NCBI GenBank assembly: GCA_019843655.1
Contig: JACDQD010000002.1
Location: 7,388,585 to 7,452,584, forward strand
Source: Lethocerus indicus
Lineage: Eukaryota > Arthropoda > Insecta > Hemiptera > Belostomatidae
Reading direction: 5' to 3'
DNA: 64,000 nt
Numbering within the stretch: position 1 is the first letter of the stretch; each line of letters starts with the position of its first letter. Below, piece by piece: positions 39,141 to 51,676 of the stretch. Under the pieces are notes generated by a model. It saw nothing but the letters and a program-made list of their open reading frames with translations, searched no databases and was not told the origin of the DNA. A program made the translations under genes and the position numbers.

Positions 39141-39481
39141 GGCTCACGTTAATCGAAACCGTCCAGAAATATTTCTCCATAATAATAGCCGGCTCCTTTC
39201 GATAACTTATCCGATAATATTTTTTACGTAATTCATCAAATAATGTCAAACAGTATTCACGGGAACCTCAGCCCTTACATTGTAAGTAACCACCCGATTA
39301 TCTGATAAGCCGGTTTAAGAAATGAAGGGCCACTTTGTTCTATCTAAATTTAATAACAATATTTTACCGACCGAACTTCACATCAAAGTGATGTAATCAA
39401 ATAAAAAACGGCAATCAGCGAAATTGCGCGGATTACGTTTTTTATTAAAAACAGGAATAATTTATATAAATCGCGTAGCTA

Positions 39482-39529
39482 TATGTACAGATATTCCATA
39501 TATCATAAAAGATACCGTGTCTGTACATG
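39482..39529. other. Stem-loop with 13 paired bases
   Basis: ATGTACAGA (39483-39491) pairs perfectly with TCTGTACAT (39520-39528). With G-U pairs the stem extends to 13 pairs, and a second 4-bp stem (TATC/GATA) closes a 6-base loop. At 48 bases it is short for an animal microRNA precursor, and I recognise no microRNA in it. Confidence 0.35.
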
Positions 39530-41875
39530 GGTAAGAAAAAAGTGTCAAGGACTGGGAAATGAAACATATTTAATATTTTCAATATTAGTTAAGGAAATTT
39601 AACATAAATTTATATTGTAAATTATCGGGTTATTGTAAATGGAGTTTCTCTGTTTAATAATTTGGATATAATTCTCGTAAATTTCTGCAAAACCGAAAAA
39701 AATATATCTTTATATCTATAGACTTTCCATTTCTTTTAGCGACAACTGTTGAATGTATTTGAACTATAGGCCAATATGTATTGTTCTCTCGTTGCCACTT
39801 CGTTAAAACTTCAGTACAACTATTTCCATCTCGTGTTTTCGAGTGCACAGAGCATAATTGTTGATGCTCTTCTGGAACTTTTACGGAGGGGCAAACGTTC
39901 AATTAACTATGCGGAGCGCCCGGGGCTCAGGAATGCAATCAATTTCAATTGGGAAGGCGCGTTTTGTTCCATTCGAGAGAACTATGTTCCTAAGGACCCT
40001 ATACTTCCACATTGTCCCTTCGGGCGACGTGCTTTCGACTGAAAATGACACCGAACATCTGAAGCTACAACGATAACATAAAGGATAACTGTTTCTCGCC
40101 ACGCCACGGTCAAATCGTAATTCACGGTCATAGTTCCCATCCACACGCACAGTAAATTCGCTCGATTGGTGACTGATGTTTTACATGAATAATATTATTG
40201 ATCAACATAAATATTTACTTGTATGTTGTTAACACACTTACTTAGTTTTATTGTCATATACGGTTTGTCACCGCATTATTCATTTTGAATCTGACATTAA
40301 TATTCACATTCGCGCGATATTTCTTTTCCATTTCCAAATTTAGATTGTTCAACGATCAGTTCAACCGGGTTTTACAAAAAGACGGCTTCCGTTGGTCGGT
40401 AATAAAACAACCGTATTGCGGCTGTTCGATTATTCAGAAATGTATCCTCGAATCGTCGACCGTATATGTTCGGGGAAAGCAATTTTCAGTTTTTACATGG
40501 TCGAAAAATTGCATTTTCTCGATGTCACTTAATTAGCGGGAAATAATTAATTTGAAATGGGGCCGGGGCGTTGATTAGTACTGGGAGTGTGGAGTGGGTT
40601 TTACGGCCTTTATTTACAATCGGCCAGGGACCGGGGCCACCTACCGCCCAACCGACCTGTTTCATTACCGGACCGTCACTCCGTCCACCCTACAAGTGAA
40701 AATTATTAGTTTGCCCACCATATCTACCCACCACTCTCCTGTAATTCACTTTTACTATTTGCGTTTTCCTCCCAAGAAAACCAGACCAATGGTAGTCGGG
40801 CCAATTTAAAACTATTATATGGGCGAGAAATAAGAGAAATTAAATAATTGTTCGGCGCAGGAGAAAGAAGAATAAGAAAGATATGTATGCCATTCGTCTA
40901 CGACACTTCGGTTGGAATAGTCCGGGGACTTGGACATCTCCTTCTCGTGACTCTCTCCTTCGTGTCGCTGTTGTCGATGGAGGTTGAATAAAAGCGAATA
41001 TGAAATGGGAGAGTGTGCCGGACGTTCCACTGTATTTTCCTCTTCGGAGGGAAGGGCGGCCAGTATATCGGCAGTGGGTTCCGAAGCCGGACGTCCTAGC
41101 GGCAAGTCGTTTCTGGTTTTATTGGGGCAATCAGCGGCCACTATTTTCGCTCTCCCGTAGCGGGCACTATATTTCATTGCCGATCTGATCCCCCCGCCTA
41201 CACCCGCAAGAGAAAACAGGAAATATTGTCGGTGCTGTTAACGCTCGGTTGACCGGAAGAGATTCGGCCCCATGTAAACCGGGGCCCGCTGAAAATAAGC
41301 CCGCCCGCCGTCCTCATTTCTCTTTCTTTCAAGTGCACGCCCAAGAGAGCGCTGCCCTGCTCCCCGGCAAATAGTAAACCTGTCCGGGAATTTATTTTTC
41401 TAGGTTTTCGTCTCGCGGTTTTCTAAGCGCTGTATTTTAAGACCGAGATATGTTTCCTGTCTTTTAACGATACTTAATCTCTGCGGCTCCCCTCCGACCG
41501 ACTTAAAACACTACCTCACGCACGATATAACTTGTTAGCGGAGTGGGTGAACATTTGGGACGCAGTCCCTATATTTTGTACGCTGTATACACAACCGTTT
41601 CAAACGGTTAAATGCGCTAAAACTTCCTGTAATTTTTCGAGCGTAACGTACGATGAAACATATTTGTACTCTTGTTTCGACTATTTAGCCGTTTTCCTTA
41701 CAGACAGGCGTAACGTATTATACTGCAAATAATAATGCGGTACCATGTTTTTAGAAATCATTTCAATAACAAGAAAGGCATACTAGTTCGACGAATTCTG
41801 TGACGAACTCCGATATTTTATCGCTCATTCTCATTAAATTCTTTATTTTTTGATTCGATCATTATTAAATTCTAA

Positions 41876-41972
41876 GCTAGACGGGTTTCGGTTTTCATCC
41901 ATCTTCAATGACAATTCTCCAGTATTATAATGGCGTACTTGAGAGTGGCGACAGGTGACGAAGCAACCTGTC
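41876..41972 (+). repeat. Fragment of the GGTTTCGG-core dispersed repeat
   Basis: CTAGAC, GGTTTCGG (41884-41891), six bases, then TCCATCTTCAATG (41898-41910) repeats the family core with the same spacing. Inverted arms are not apparent. A 7-bp hairpin (GACAGGT/ACCTGTC, 41950-41972) follows and may or may not belong to it. Confidence 0.5.
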
Positions 41973-43400
41973 AGCCCTATCGCTCCGCTGTTAAATATTT
42001 ATGAAGACAGTAATAATATGGTCTCGAGATCGATGGTAATGTATTTTTTCTTTTTGTGGTTTGCTGTTTTTCCTTATACAGTTATATAGCGTTATATATT
42101 TACTTGATATCATCATGAAACTGTGATCTATGAATTTTTAATTGCCTCATAAATAATTAAACTGTCCATTGAACTGAAAGTGTCAATAAATGTCTCCGGC
42201 CTCTTTTATAGGACTCATTTTCTTCACAAAGAAATAAATTACTTCTCTTCAAAGCGCGCATTCTATTCGATTTTGTGGCCCACCTACCGAGAAAATTGGG
42301 AACGCTTGTGGATTTTTTTTTTAGATTTTTCATTCAATACAGAATTCTTTCAAGTAACGTTTGAGAATAATTTACTCGTGCTCAATGAAAAGAATAATCG
42401 GTTACTAAATTGAATACTTTGTCTGTTTCAAATCATAATAGAATACTAATATAACTTATACTGAAACTCTTATTTTTTATATACGATCAATTTTACATGT
42501 CATGACTCCCACTGAAAATGTATTCCCTTGGGACCCATCAGTTACTTATTGTCAGTCTTCGCTTAAACCTATTTCATTATAATGGAATGAGTTTTAATGA
42601 ATGCACAAAAAATTGGTAAATTACCATTATTTCGACCTATGAATAAACATTACTTTCTCTTCTTCGACATCTTTATGCTAATTGGTGTCAAAAATGTTAA
42701 GAAGGTTCTAAGAATCGTAACTTTATTAACTTCGGGTTTTTACATAATATGTATCGGCGCTTTATCACTATCCAGACTAAATCCTGTATCGATTGACTAT
42801 GAGTTCTGAGTTGATACATAGGTGATACTGATTTCTGCCTTCTATTAGTTGTTCCAGATGGCTTGTTCAATAAATACTCCTTAGTTGTTTTAATTAATTA
42901 TTAGTGAAATAGGAAATTCGAATGTGTCATCTGCGTATTTTAAGAAATTAAACTGACAACTAGGTTAATGAATCAGTCCTATAGGATAAATATCGTTGTA
43001 TCAACGTCCAGAGGTATAGAGGTGTATACCAGACGTGCGTCGTGTGATGTCGAACGAAATAGTTGCAGTGAAGTACTTGAGTGTATTTGATTTATAACAC
43101 AAAACGCGCCAGTATTCAGGTTTTTCACGCTATTTGTCTGAAATTGTATTAGTTCTGTATTAGAAGTGTATTATGTCTGTATCGTATTTGGTTGCCTATA
43201 TTCAGGGTTTATTAATGTACTATTATATATTCGAAAACACATATACATAATTCATAGGAATATATTTAAATTATCTTTGTATATTATTTATAGAATGCCC
43301 CGTTTATAGAAATGCTCCTTGCCTTGATGAGCCATCGTGTCATACCTTTGGTGGGTATGAAATTATTTATATATAGAGACACATTCTGTTAAGCCTATAA

Positions 43401-46400
43401 CATCTATTTTGTTAATTTTACCTCCTACTTCGCAGTCCTAGCTCCGGGCAGAAGTTTAGCTCTCGGTAATAACTCGGAGTGGGTCCGCGCAAAACAATAT
43501 TTGGTGTCGAGCGATGTAGCTCCCGGGCAATTTTAACAATGGAATTGCCAGTCGGAATAGGAAATTTCCCCTAGGACGAGGTCCTTCCTGAGGCCGGCTG
43601 GAAAGTAATAATTGATCCGAGTCCAGTCCAACTAATTAAGAGGGCCGGCCCTCCAGTCGAGTGGCGAGTAAGAGGGTGGTGGCGGTGGTGATGGTGGTGG
43701 TGGTGGGGGTGGCTTCTCTCCTCTTCTCTAATTTGCCTATCTCCGGGGGGATTGAAAAGCTTGAATAATTGGGTGTGAAACATTAGCCGAGGGTTGCGGA
43801 CTGTATGCCCGGCCGGGGGCCTCTCTAATTACCACTTGGAATTGCAAAACTGGGGCTACTTCGACCTGCTGGGACCGCCCGCATTTTCTTGTCCTCCGGC
43901 TCGGGACCCCGGAGGGGAACGGCTCGCACTTGTCCACCGGGGCCCGCTTTTTACAGCCCTTATGCCGCTTTAGCCTACGACGATATGTCCCTATATAATC
44001 CTCCAGCTATATTATTCTGAGGAAGAATTCAAATTCTTTCTTAAACCGAACTAAGGGCCTTTTGTCAAAAAATGTATTACCTATCGCCCATATACACCCA
44101 TAATGAAAAATGATTCGTCTTACGAATTTTTTAGTGCACATACGCTTATTATTGTAGTCTAATACGTGTAAATTTTATACAAAGGAAACGGCATACAAAG
44201 ATCATCAATAATATGATTCTCTTCCCTCCCATGTTTCAACTGTAGAATTCAAGCCTCCTCAGTAATTGTAGGTAGTATCGTAATGCCAATCAAACTCTCT
44301 CTGAGAGCTCTTTTGTAACATGTTAAATATGAGTTTCAAAAATTCGATATTTATTTCTGAGCAGTTCTGTATTTTGTTTCCACTATTTTGTACCTTATTA
44401 TCCTCTACTGAGACATTTAGTAGTAGCATATATCCCATTATTTAATGGTGACGGAAAGAAGTCCAGTCCAGCTCTCGGCTATTACTAACTGGAGTTTGAA
44501 CCTTACCGCAATTATATCCCGAGGTGAATACAATATTTCCGTCTCTAATAATTGCTACCCTGTCGAATAGTAAACGAATTGTAAAACTGAGATTGCGGAC
44601 GACAAACGCCCGGTGTATCGTTTAACGATAGCCTTTGTGCGGCGAATCCTTTATTATTCCTTTTTCCGGACTTTCTGAAAAAATAAAAAGAACGAGCGGA
44701 ACCCGAGAAAAAAAAGAAAGGTCGGGGGAGGGCTAACTATTCCCGGTTTATTATGGCGACTGTTAAGCTCACGAGCAAAGGCATAAGTTATCACGAAATT
44801 CAGAGAGGGGCGAAAGGTCCCGAGGGGGTAAGGGCGGGCCTCTTTGTAAAAAGAAACGCATTTTTAAAACGCCCCCACCCCTTCGCTGCCTGCCGCCTCT
44901 TTAATTGCTTTCTTTGAAGGCGACGCCCGGTTTGATGTTTATATTAGATATTTATACCGTTGACCTTATTTTTCAATTTATTCCCAGTCAGTTATGAAGA
45001 GTCGTTTGAGCTTTAACTTTGAAAGGCGTTTCAGGACCTTGTCAAGCATTGGACGGTTCAAATAGAGCAACATTTCGGTTTTATACGATTTTATTGAAAC
45101 GTCTTGTCTATTCCTCGAAGAATCTATACGGAGAATGTTATTCGGTCGGAATACATAATTCTTTTATAATGAATAATCTAAAATGTGTATTTGACTGGTC
45201 ATTTTTATATTTATGATTATAGAATGAATGTCTATTAATCTACCAATTCTATTATTCTGATTCATACTATTACCTTAATTGGTTTAATTTCTTTTATTTC
45301 TTACCTTAACTTACTTTTTTGGGGGAAAGCCTTTTTGTGGATTAGGTGAACTGAACTGCAGTAACTGTCAGTGACCTCGTCATTCGTTTAATAAAGCCTC
45401 ATAGTCTGAATTGATCAACGACTGTATGGTTTCAATAAACTTAAGTGTACACGCCTATGCCCTATAAATTTGAATTTGATATCTGCATGGTAACTGTGAA
45501 CTATGCCAGTTTTATTGTTTTATTTTTTCATGTTCATTTATAACTTCTCAGAAGGCGGTGTGAAATATAATCGGCATAGTTCTTGAACATCTAATGTGCC
45601 CAATGAATAAGTGTGTGGGACCCAATTTCATGAAGTCATCAAAGAATTTTGTTTCGACGGAGGAGCCTCGTTAAAGAGATTTTATATCGGCCCGCCGATT
45701 CATTTTTCATTACAAAACGGGTATTCCGCCGGGGCTCGTAGGAAATGCTGGCAGATTACTAAAGTTTCGATTGGATACGGACTCTTGAAAGAAGCTCTGT
45801 CCCTCCTCAAGTCCTGCGAAACTTTATCCACTACTTAATTTGGGCATAATTTCGGGGCGAATAGATTTAATATTATTAATTAAAAATCCTTGGCGTATTA
45901 GTTCCACTTCCAATTAGTTCACTTCAATAGCACCTGTTTAAAATTCGAACGTTGTCCATCACAGAGGGAGCACGACCCGTCGATGTTTTGACACTTCTCG
46001 TCCTCCTTTGAACCCCAAAATTAAACTCATTATTCCATATCACCATTTTGAGATAAGCAATATTTCCCGAAATGATTTATCATTTATGAGGATAATTAAA
46101 ACTCGGAACGTTTTACTTATTAATGATTAATGTCGGTACGTGATTATTTTGTTTTACAGGCTTTTGTTATGTTGAACAAAATTTTCTTATAAAAATGTTA
46201 ATTAAAATTCTCTTTAAGTTAAAAGAGCGATACTGTTGAGTATTAGTCTGAGCCTAATAGTTGTTACTAATAATTTTGATAGTGCAGCTTTGACTACGAA
46301 ATGAGAGAAACGAGCCAAATAATATATTACCGGAAGTGTTTATTGCGTCCTTAGCACTTTGTTTGGGGGCCCAAATCTTATTCGCAATACGAATGATATT

Positions 46401-46536
46401 GCTGTTCTCGTTCATTCTGAGAGTGTATATACAGCCCGGGGAGATTGGTTAAATTGAGTGGTGTACATCAAAACCGTACAACAGTGGCCACATTGTATCT
46501 TGCCAGTTGGGTGTCTCACTCACTGAGAGTTCCACT

Positions 46537-46540
<4 letters not shown>
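43401..46540. other. Non-coding region, GC-rich left half
   Basis: No gene is recognised. Positions 43430-43960 are GC-rich, with a GGT repeat (43671-43712) and a 14-base palindrome GAGGGCCGGCCCTC (43640-43653). A second, smaller GC-rich stretch lies at about 44700-44930. The rest, including 44,960-46,500, is AT-rich DNA without visible repeats. Confidence 0.5.
43671..43712 (+). repeat. GGT trinucleotide-rich tract
   Basis: About 42 bases of GGTGGT repetition with single changes. On the other strand it reads as a poly-His run inside an open frame, which is repeat-derived. Confidence 0.85.

Positions 46541-46584
<44 letters not shown>
46541..46584 (+). repeat. CT dinucleotide microsatellite
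   Basis: An uninterrupted CT tract of about 44 bases. Such tracts are GAGA-type sites on the other strand. Confidence 0.95.
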
Positions 46585-46588
<4 letters not shown>

Positions 46589-49500
46589 GACCGCCGGCCA
46601 ACATAGGTTCGCACCAACTCGAATTCTAAACAAGACTTTCTTCAGGTACAAAAACTAAAAAAACACGTTTCGCAGGCCATTTTTCGTTGCTCCTCCGCCA
46701 TAAGCGACCTTACAATCTTTCATTCCTTCCCCGACTCATCCAAACGTTTCGGAAAGTTTCCGGAATTTTATTTTCTTCCGTATTCCGTTCAATTTTCGTG
46801 CCTCAACATTATTGGATGTCAGCCATAAAGGAACACATCCGTAATATACGTGCGAATAAAGTGCCAATAAAGAAAATGAGAATTCATTCAAAGAGAAAAG
46901 CACTGAAAACTATGTTTTAACGCAAATCCTAAACGCAATACGCACAGTTACAAAACCGAGGTGTACACATTATTATGGGAATTGAAATATTGCGACGGCA
47001 CCTATTCAAACGGTGCCGTCAAGAACGGAACGTCAAGATTGTATCTTATTTTTCTTTATTTCTTCTTTTCTGAATTTCATTAATGCATAGCGCGCGGTAA
47101 CTCGTTATTGCCACGCATGTGAATATGCATTCTTCCTGACTCGTCTTCAACAAATCGTCCCTACCGCTGTTACAAAAAGGGCCCATCTTTTTGCAGTACA
47201 CGCAATCCAGGATCATACACGCACATTTAACCATTAGAAATTCAGAAGTCGAAAATTACTACGCATCATTCTATATGCTGAATTAATTCAGCGTTACTTA
47301 TTGTATTATTGTCACCGCATCAATTTATTATAATTTCAGATTCAATAGACAATAGAATAATGTACACTATTTAATTAAAGGATAAATTATGGCACAGTAT
47401 CACCACTTAATATTTCAATATAACCGTTCATTCTTTGAAATTGTATTACGAGGACAAAGTGTTTCTTCGATTCGATTGACGTCCGGCAGTTGACAGGAAT
47501 AGATACTGAAATAAAATAGTTTTTCATATATAAATTTTCCTTCGACCCTTATCCGAACCCCGCGGTGCCATTCTCACGGTCGTTCCGACAGGCACTTTGC
47601 GATAAGACAGAAAAGGTTATTTCACAGAAATCACCCTGCTATACACGTTCGGTACTAAATTCGGTCCGGAATTGTATTGTTATGTTGGTGTCGGTAAAGG
47701 GAATTAGCGTGGATGCAATTCTTTGTTTTAGTGTTCCGTATTGAATTTGTTTGAATTGCCGCGAAATATCCAGAAATCGGTTCGGCTTGCGTAATGCTTT
47801 TTTTTCATGTCGCGGCAGCATGAAGTATCTGCAACGATCTCCGTTACAGAGTAATGCACGACCGCTCAAACTGTAATTGACAGCCACTTTTCGCTAGACT
47901 TTTTCGAAGTTTTCCACGATGGCGAGATCTCGGCCATTTCTTGCACGTAAAGAAACGCCGTTGTTGCGGACACGAATAGTCAGTCGATTCGTATCAGAAA
48001 ATGGAAAATTTTTGCAGATTCGTCCAGCTCGTCGAATAATAATTTTCTTTATTTTTATTGCACCGGAAAATTAGTTCTTCGAACGGGCAAAGTTACAGTG
48101 CAATAGAAATTGATACACTGGAAACTATTTGCCACCAATTATACCGCGGTCTTATTTCAGTATATTCGCAGAAAGTAATTACAGTATTGAATAACGGCTC
48201 TCAATTTCCCAGTAATTTGTTGGCACAATGTAACTGATATATTAAAATTTGCTGTTGATATTAGTGATTTGGTAATTGAACTAATTGCCGGGTTTAAGGT
48301 TCAACGCCTAAATTCTATTTTGATCTAACTAATATCTGTCTGTAGCTCGTCATTTTCTAACAGCGTATAGTCAGACCATTTTATTACTACGTTTTTTGGC
48401 TATCCTATATTTTGACATCTGTTGCTACTGTACAATTTTAAATGTTAAAGATTTTTTAATACGCCCCCCCCCCAAAAACTTGTCTTATCAAACATTGGTA
48501 CTTACTGATTCATGGTCTGTCATTCCGAAATTGGCACTTACTGCCAGTTTCGATTGGGATTGGCGTGTCGAGTCGAGTGCCGGCGAGGGAGGACGGGACT
48601 ACATTATGGATGCCCGCTACGTCTTACCCCTCCCACACCACCCGACCAGCAGAAGAAGACGCGGCTCCTTCTCCCAGTCTTATAAATATTTATCCGGTAG
48701 CGCTTTGAAAATTCGGTCCCGAGTCATCGCTCCTCCTCTTTAATTATCGCCCGGCCAATTAGCGAACGTCTCTTGGGCCGAACCAGACGACAGACAACGC
48801 TCAAAAGATGCCGCTTTAACTTGTGTTTTATTTTTCTCAAGGGGAAAATATTTGAGCCCGGACGGATGTTTAGCGTTTGAGAAATATACATGAAAAGCGT
48901 AGAGGCGCATTCAACAAGCACCTGCCTAATTGGCGATTTTAAAATAGGGTACTGAACGTGCATGCCTCTTAGGTCTAGATCATGTAGGATTAGTTTCTAT
49001 TGGCCATAACCGTATAAGTTGCCAACTTTCGATATTGAGAAATCCGATATATTGACACTTGAATTCAAAAATATATACATTTCTCTCGTTTTCTAATTTT
49101 CTTATAATTTAATATCGTAAATTGGTAGCTGTAATTTATTACAGTGATTAATAGTGCTTACATAAATATACCTATTTAACTAGCAACACGAGTGATTTAA
49201 AATTTCGGCCCAATATCCTTAACGCACGTTTGAGGCTAAGAAACTAGAATTCACCATTACAAATGTCCCAAACGCTTTCCCATACCTTTTAAATACAAAA
49301 GGTCGGCGCCGCTGGAAATCCATTAGCGTTTAATCTGCGGGACCTCTCAGAAGTATTCTGCAAAGAAAGAAGAATTCGACGACTACACTTAACACGGCCC
49401 TTTCGCTCCCAGAGGAGAATTGAATTGCGATCGAACCCGCAAGAATTTTAGGTCCAGTTTTTAACTCCCCTTAGCGCTTTTATTTGTTTCAGAAAAATAC

Positions 49501-50465
49501 AGAAACGAAAAACTACTATGGCCGCTCTAAACGCATACTACTGATTTTGGCGGTTTCCACTTTCTTGAGAGACTCAGATTAGTGAAAATTCCTCATTTTT
49601 CACTACATCGGTATTATTTATTTACCTCATATATCTGCTTTACTCTAATAGTAGTAGTTCATACCTAAGTTAAGTCACTGTTAACGGGGTCAGATACCGT
49701 CAATTATGACAATATCTCATTCAACGAGGATGGAGTGATAGCTCAATGATAATGTTGTGATTCAAGTGGACAGGCCCAGAAATTTAATTTCCATATTTAA
49801 TAATTGTATACATCGATTGTAAAATGTGTTTAAATGAAGTCAATCAGAAAGTTTAAGATAAGGCTCAGTAGTAGAAAAAAGTAACCTATTTACAATATTT
49901 CATTTAATTTATTCGCGAATAACTAGAATGCCTGATACTGATAGGAGACGGTGGAAGCGATTACGCGGTCGGATGGGCCCGGTTAACTCGCTCCAGCGGA
50001 GAGTATCGGGGCCCGGCTTATTTTTATGGCCGCATAATAAAAGGATAAGTAAATAAATTACGTCCTTTTGCTCGGGGACCCATGAAGGCTACATTAGCCA
50101 GATAGCTCGCGACGTAGGAGACAGCCAAAATTGAAAATTTAATGCCTTATTACTTTAATCCGGGAAACTATTCCAATCTTTACATATTATGAAAGGTACA
50201 ATCGCAAATGTATTATTAGTTCATTCTTGATAACTAGTTGTACTGATCTATGAAATTATGACTATTATGAAAATGCGGTTAACGCCAGACTAATAGAAAA
50301 ATATGTTTATATGTAACTGTATTAATCTTACTAACGTATATTACTTTAATCTTCAAAAGTGAAATAATTGTATAGGTTGGTCGAATAGTTCATTCGATGC
50401 TTACAATGTTGTCTCATGAATTCAAAATGTAGTACGCGTTTCAATCAATACGTACTTCAAATTAA
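46585..50465. other. Non-coding region, AT-rich
   Basis: No gene is recognised. A perfect 9-bp GC-rich hairpin lies at 46994-47020 (GACGGCACC/GGTGCCGTC). A C run lies at 48464-48473 and a moderately GC-rich patch at about 48550-48760. The plus-strand frame at 46687-46920 is basic and Ile/Phe-rich but resembles nothing I know. Confidence 0.5.
46994..47020. other. Perfect 9-bp GC-rich stem-loop
   Basis: GACGGCACC (46994-47002) and GGTGCCGTC (47012-47020) pair perfectly around a 9-base loop. A few such hairpins are expected by chance in this length, but seven of nine pairs here are G-C. Confidence 0.4.
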
Positions 50466-50469
50466 AACA

Positions 50470-50540
50470 GTACGGCGTTATAAGTAGTTAAACCCGCAAC
50501 ACATTTGTTTCTTGCGGGTTAGTATCAGGAAACGCCGTAT
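50470..50540. other. Nested double stem-loop
   Basis: An outer stem pairs TACGGCGTT (50471-50479) with AACGCCGTA (50531-50539). An inner stem pairs AACCCGCAA (50491-50499) with TTGCGGGTT (50512-50520). Both are perfect 9-bp stems. They are separated by a nearly symmetric internal loop (11 and 10 bases) and closed by a 12-base loop; a G-T pair adds one outer step. Two perfect stems in register is much less likely than either alone, so selection for the fold is plausible. It is not a typical microRNA precursor because of the large internal loop. Confidence 0.6.
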
Positions 50541-50770
50541 CAGTTCCAAGCATATTACAGTCGCCTGCCTAACGCGCATAAGAAGATAGCCTGTTTGAAT
50601 ACCTGGAAGCTTGAACTAATATTATTAATTTATTATTATCTATTAACTGTAGGCGCATAACTGCACTGAAATCATGACTCATACAGATTTGTCCTCGGTG
50701 TCATTTCGTTATCTTATCCAAATTAACCGAGAGATCTAATTGTCTTTATAAATGGTCGGCGGCTGGGAAC

Positions 50771-50834
50771 GTTTAAAAGCTAATAATTGCTGGGCTCGTT
50801 TAGCAATCATTACTCCTGCCTGGATATCGATTTG
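50771..50834 (+). promoter_or_regulatory. Duplicated non-coding element, copy A
   Basis: TTAAAAGCTAATAATT (50773-50788) and CTCGTTTAGCAATCATTAC (50795-50813) are identical to blocks in copy B at 53.22 kb. GGATATCGATT follows here where copy B has GGACTATCGATT. TAATAATT and AATCATTA are homeodomain-type sites facing each other, and TAATAATTGCT pairs with AGCAATCATTA with one mismatch, so this copy can form a hairpin. A long CT tract starts 16 bases later. I infer a regulatory element. Confidence 0.55.
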
Positions 50835-50849
50835 ACATTAGCCCAACCG

Positions 50850-50970
<121 letters not shown>

Positions 50971-51591
50971 AATCTCATACTCTCTATTTTATTCAATTTA
51001 TTCCTACCGGCTCAGTACAAACTAAGGCACCTTCTAATTTTCAAAATTTTGTCCCATTGTCTTGTCGGAAATTCATAATTGTGTAAGGTTTTTTCCTGCT
51101 TTAAAATTATCAGAATATCCAAAACTTTGACCTGTCCATATTAATAGAATTCAAATACGCGACTTACATTTATTTTTATTATTTTTTTGAAAGACACAAT
51201 GAGCGATAAAAAATAAGCTAAGTGACCGTCCGAAGTTTTACGACGTACTACATTAAGTTGATTTTGTTTTATCCATTTATACTTTGTTGTTTCCAAATTA
51301 ATGTAACAAAAGTATTGCCATCAGTATATTCATTTCACGAAATTTGTAGTAGTATTAAATATTTCGTTTTGTTGAATGTGCAACAAATTATTTTATTAAA
51401 ATAAAGTATATTTAATGCGAAGAAATTTCGAAGTTAATATTATATTACGGTAGAATATGGTCGTTTTTAACGGGACATACGTCACAGCTTGCAGTATATA
51501 TATTAGAGCATTTAAAACTAATTCGTCCCTAGAAACCGCAATTAAAATTTCGGTCCGTATATGTCCGACAGAAACAACGGTGTTACACAGT

Positions 51592-51675
51592 TGGTAGGTA
51601 GGTAGGTGGGTAGGTGGGTAGGCGGGTAGGCGGGTAGGTGGGTAGGTAGGTAGGTAGGTTGGTTGGTTGGTTGGA
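51592..51675 (+). repeat. TAGG/TGGG/TTGG degenerate tetranucleotide array
   Basis: About twenty tetranucleotide units change gradually from TAGG to TGGG and CGGG, back to TAGG, and end as TTGG. GG and GGG runs repeat throughout, so the plus strand can form G-quadruplexes. It is not the insect telomere repeat TTAGG. Confidence 0.9.
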
Positions 51676-51676
51676 G

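Larger units (their letters stand above)
37892..43400. other. Non-coding region with GC-rich islands
   Basis: No gene is recognised. GC-rich islands lie at about 38690-39140 and 40560-41390. A hairpin candidate at 39482-39529 and a palindrome at 41593-41609 (AACCGTTT-c-AAACGGTT) are the most ordered small elements. A dispersed-repeat fragment at about 41876-41972 is listed separately. Open frames in this stretch show no family resemblance. Confidence 0.5.

Noticed and set aside
43640..43653. 14-base palindrome GAGGGCCGGCCCTC
   Set aside because: Palindromes of this size are expected a few times by chance in 64 kb.
51592..51675. Possible interstitial telomere repeat
   Set aside because: Units are TAGG, TGGG and TTGG tetranucleotides, not the pentanucleotide TTAGG or hexanucleotide TTAGGG.
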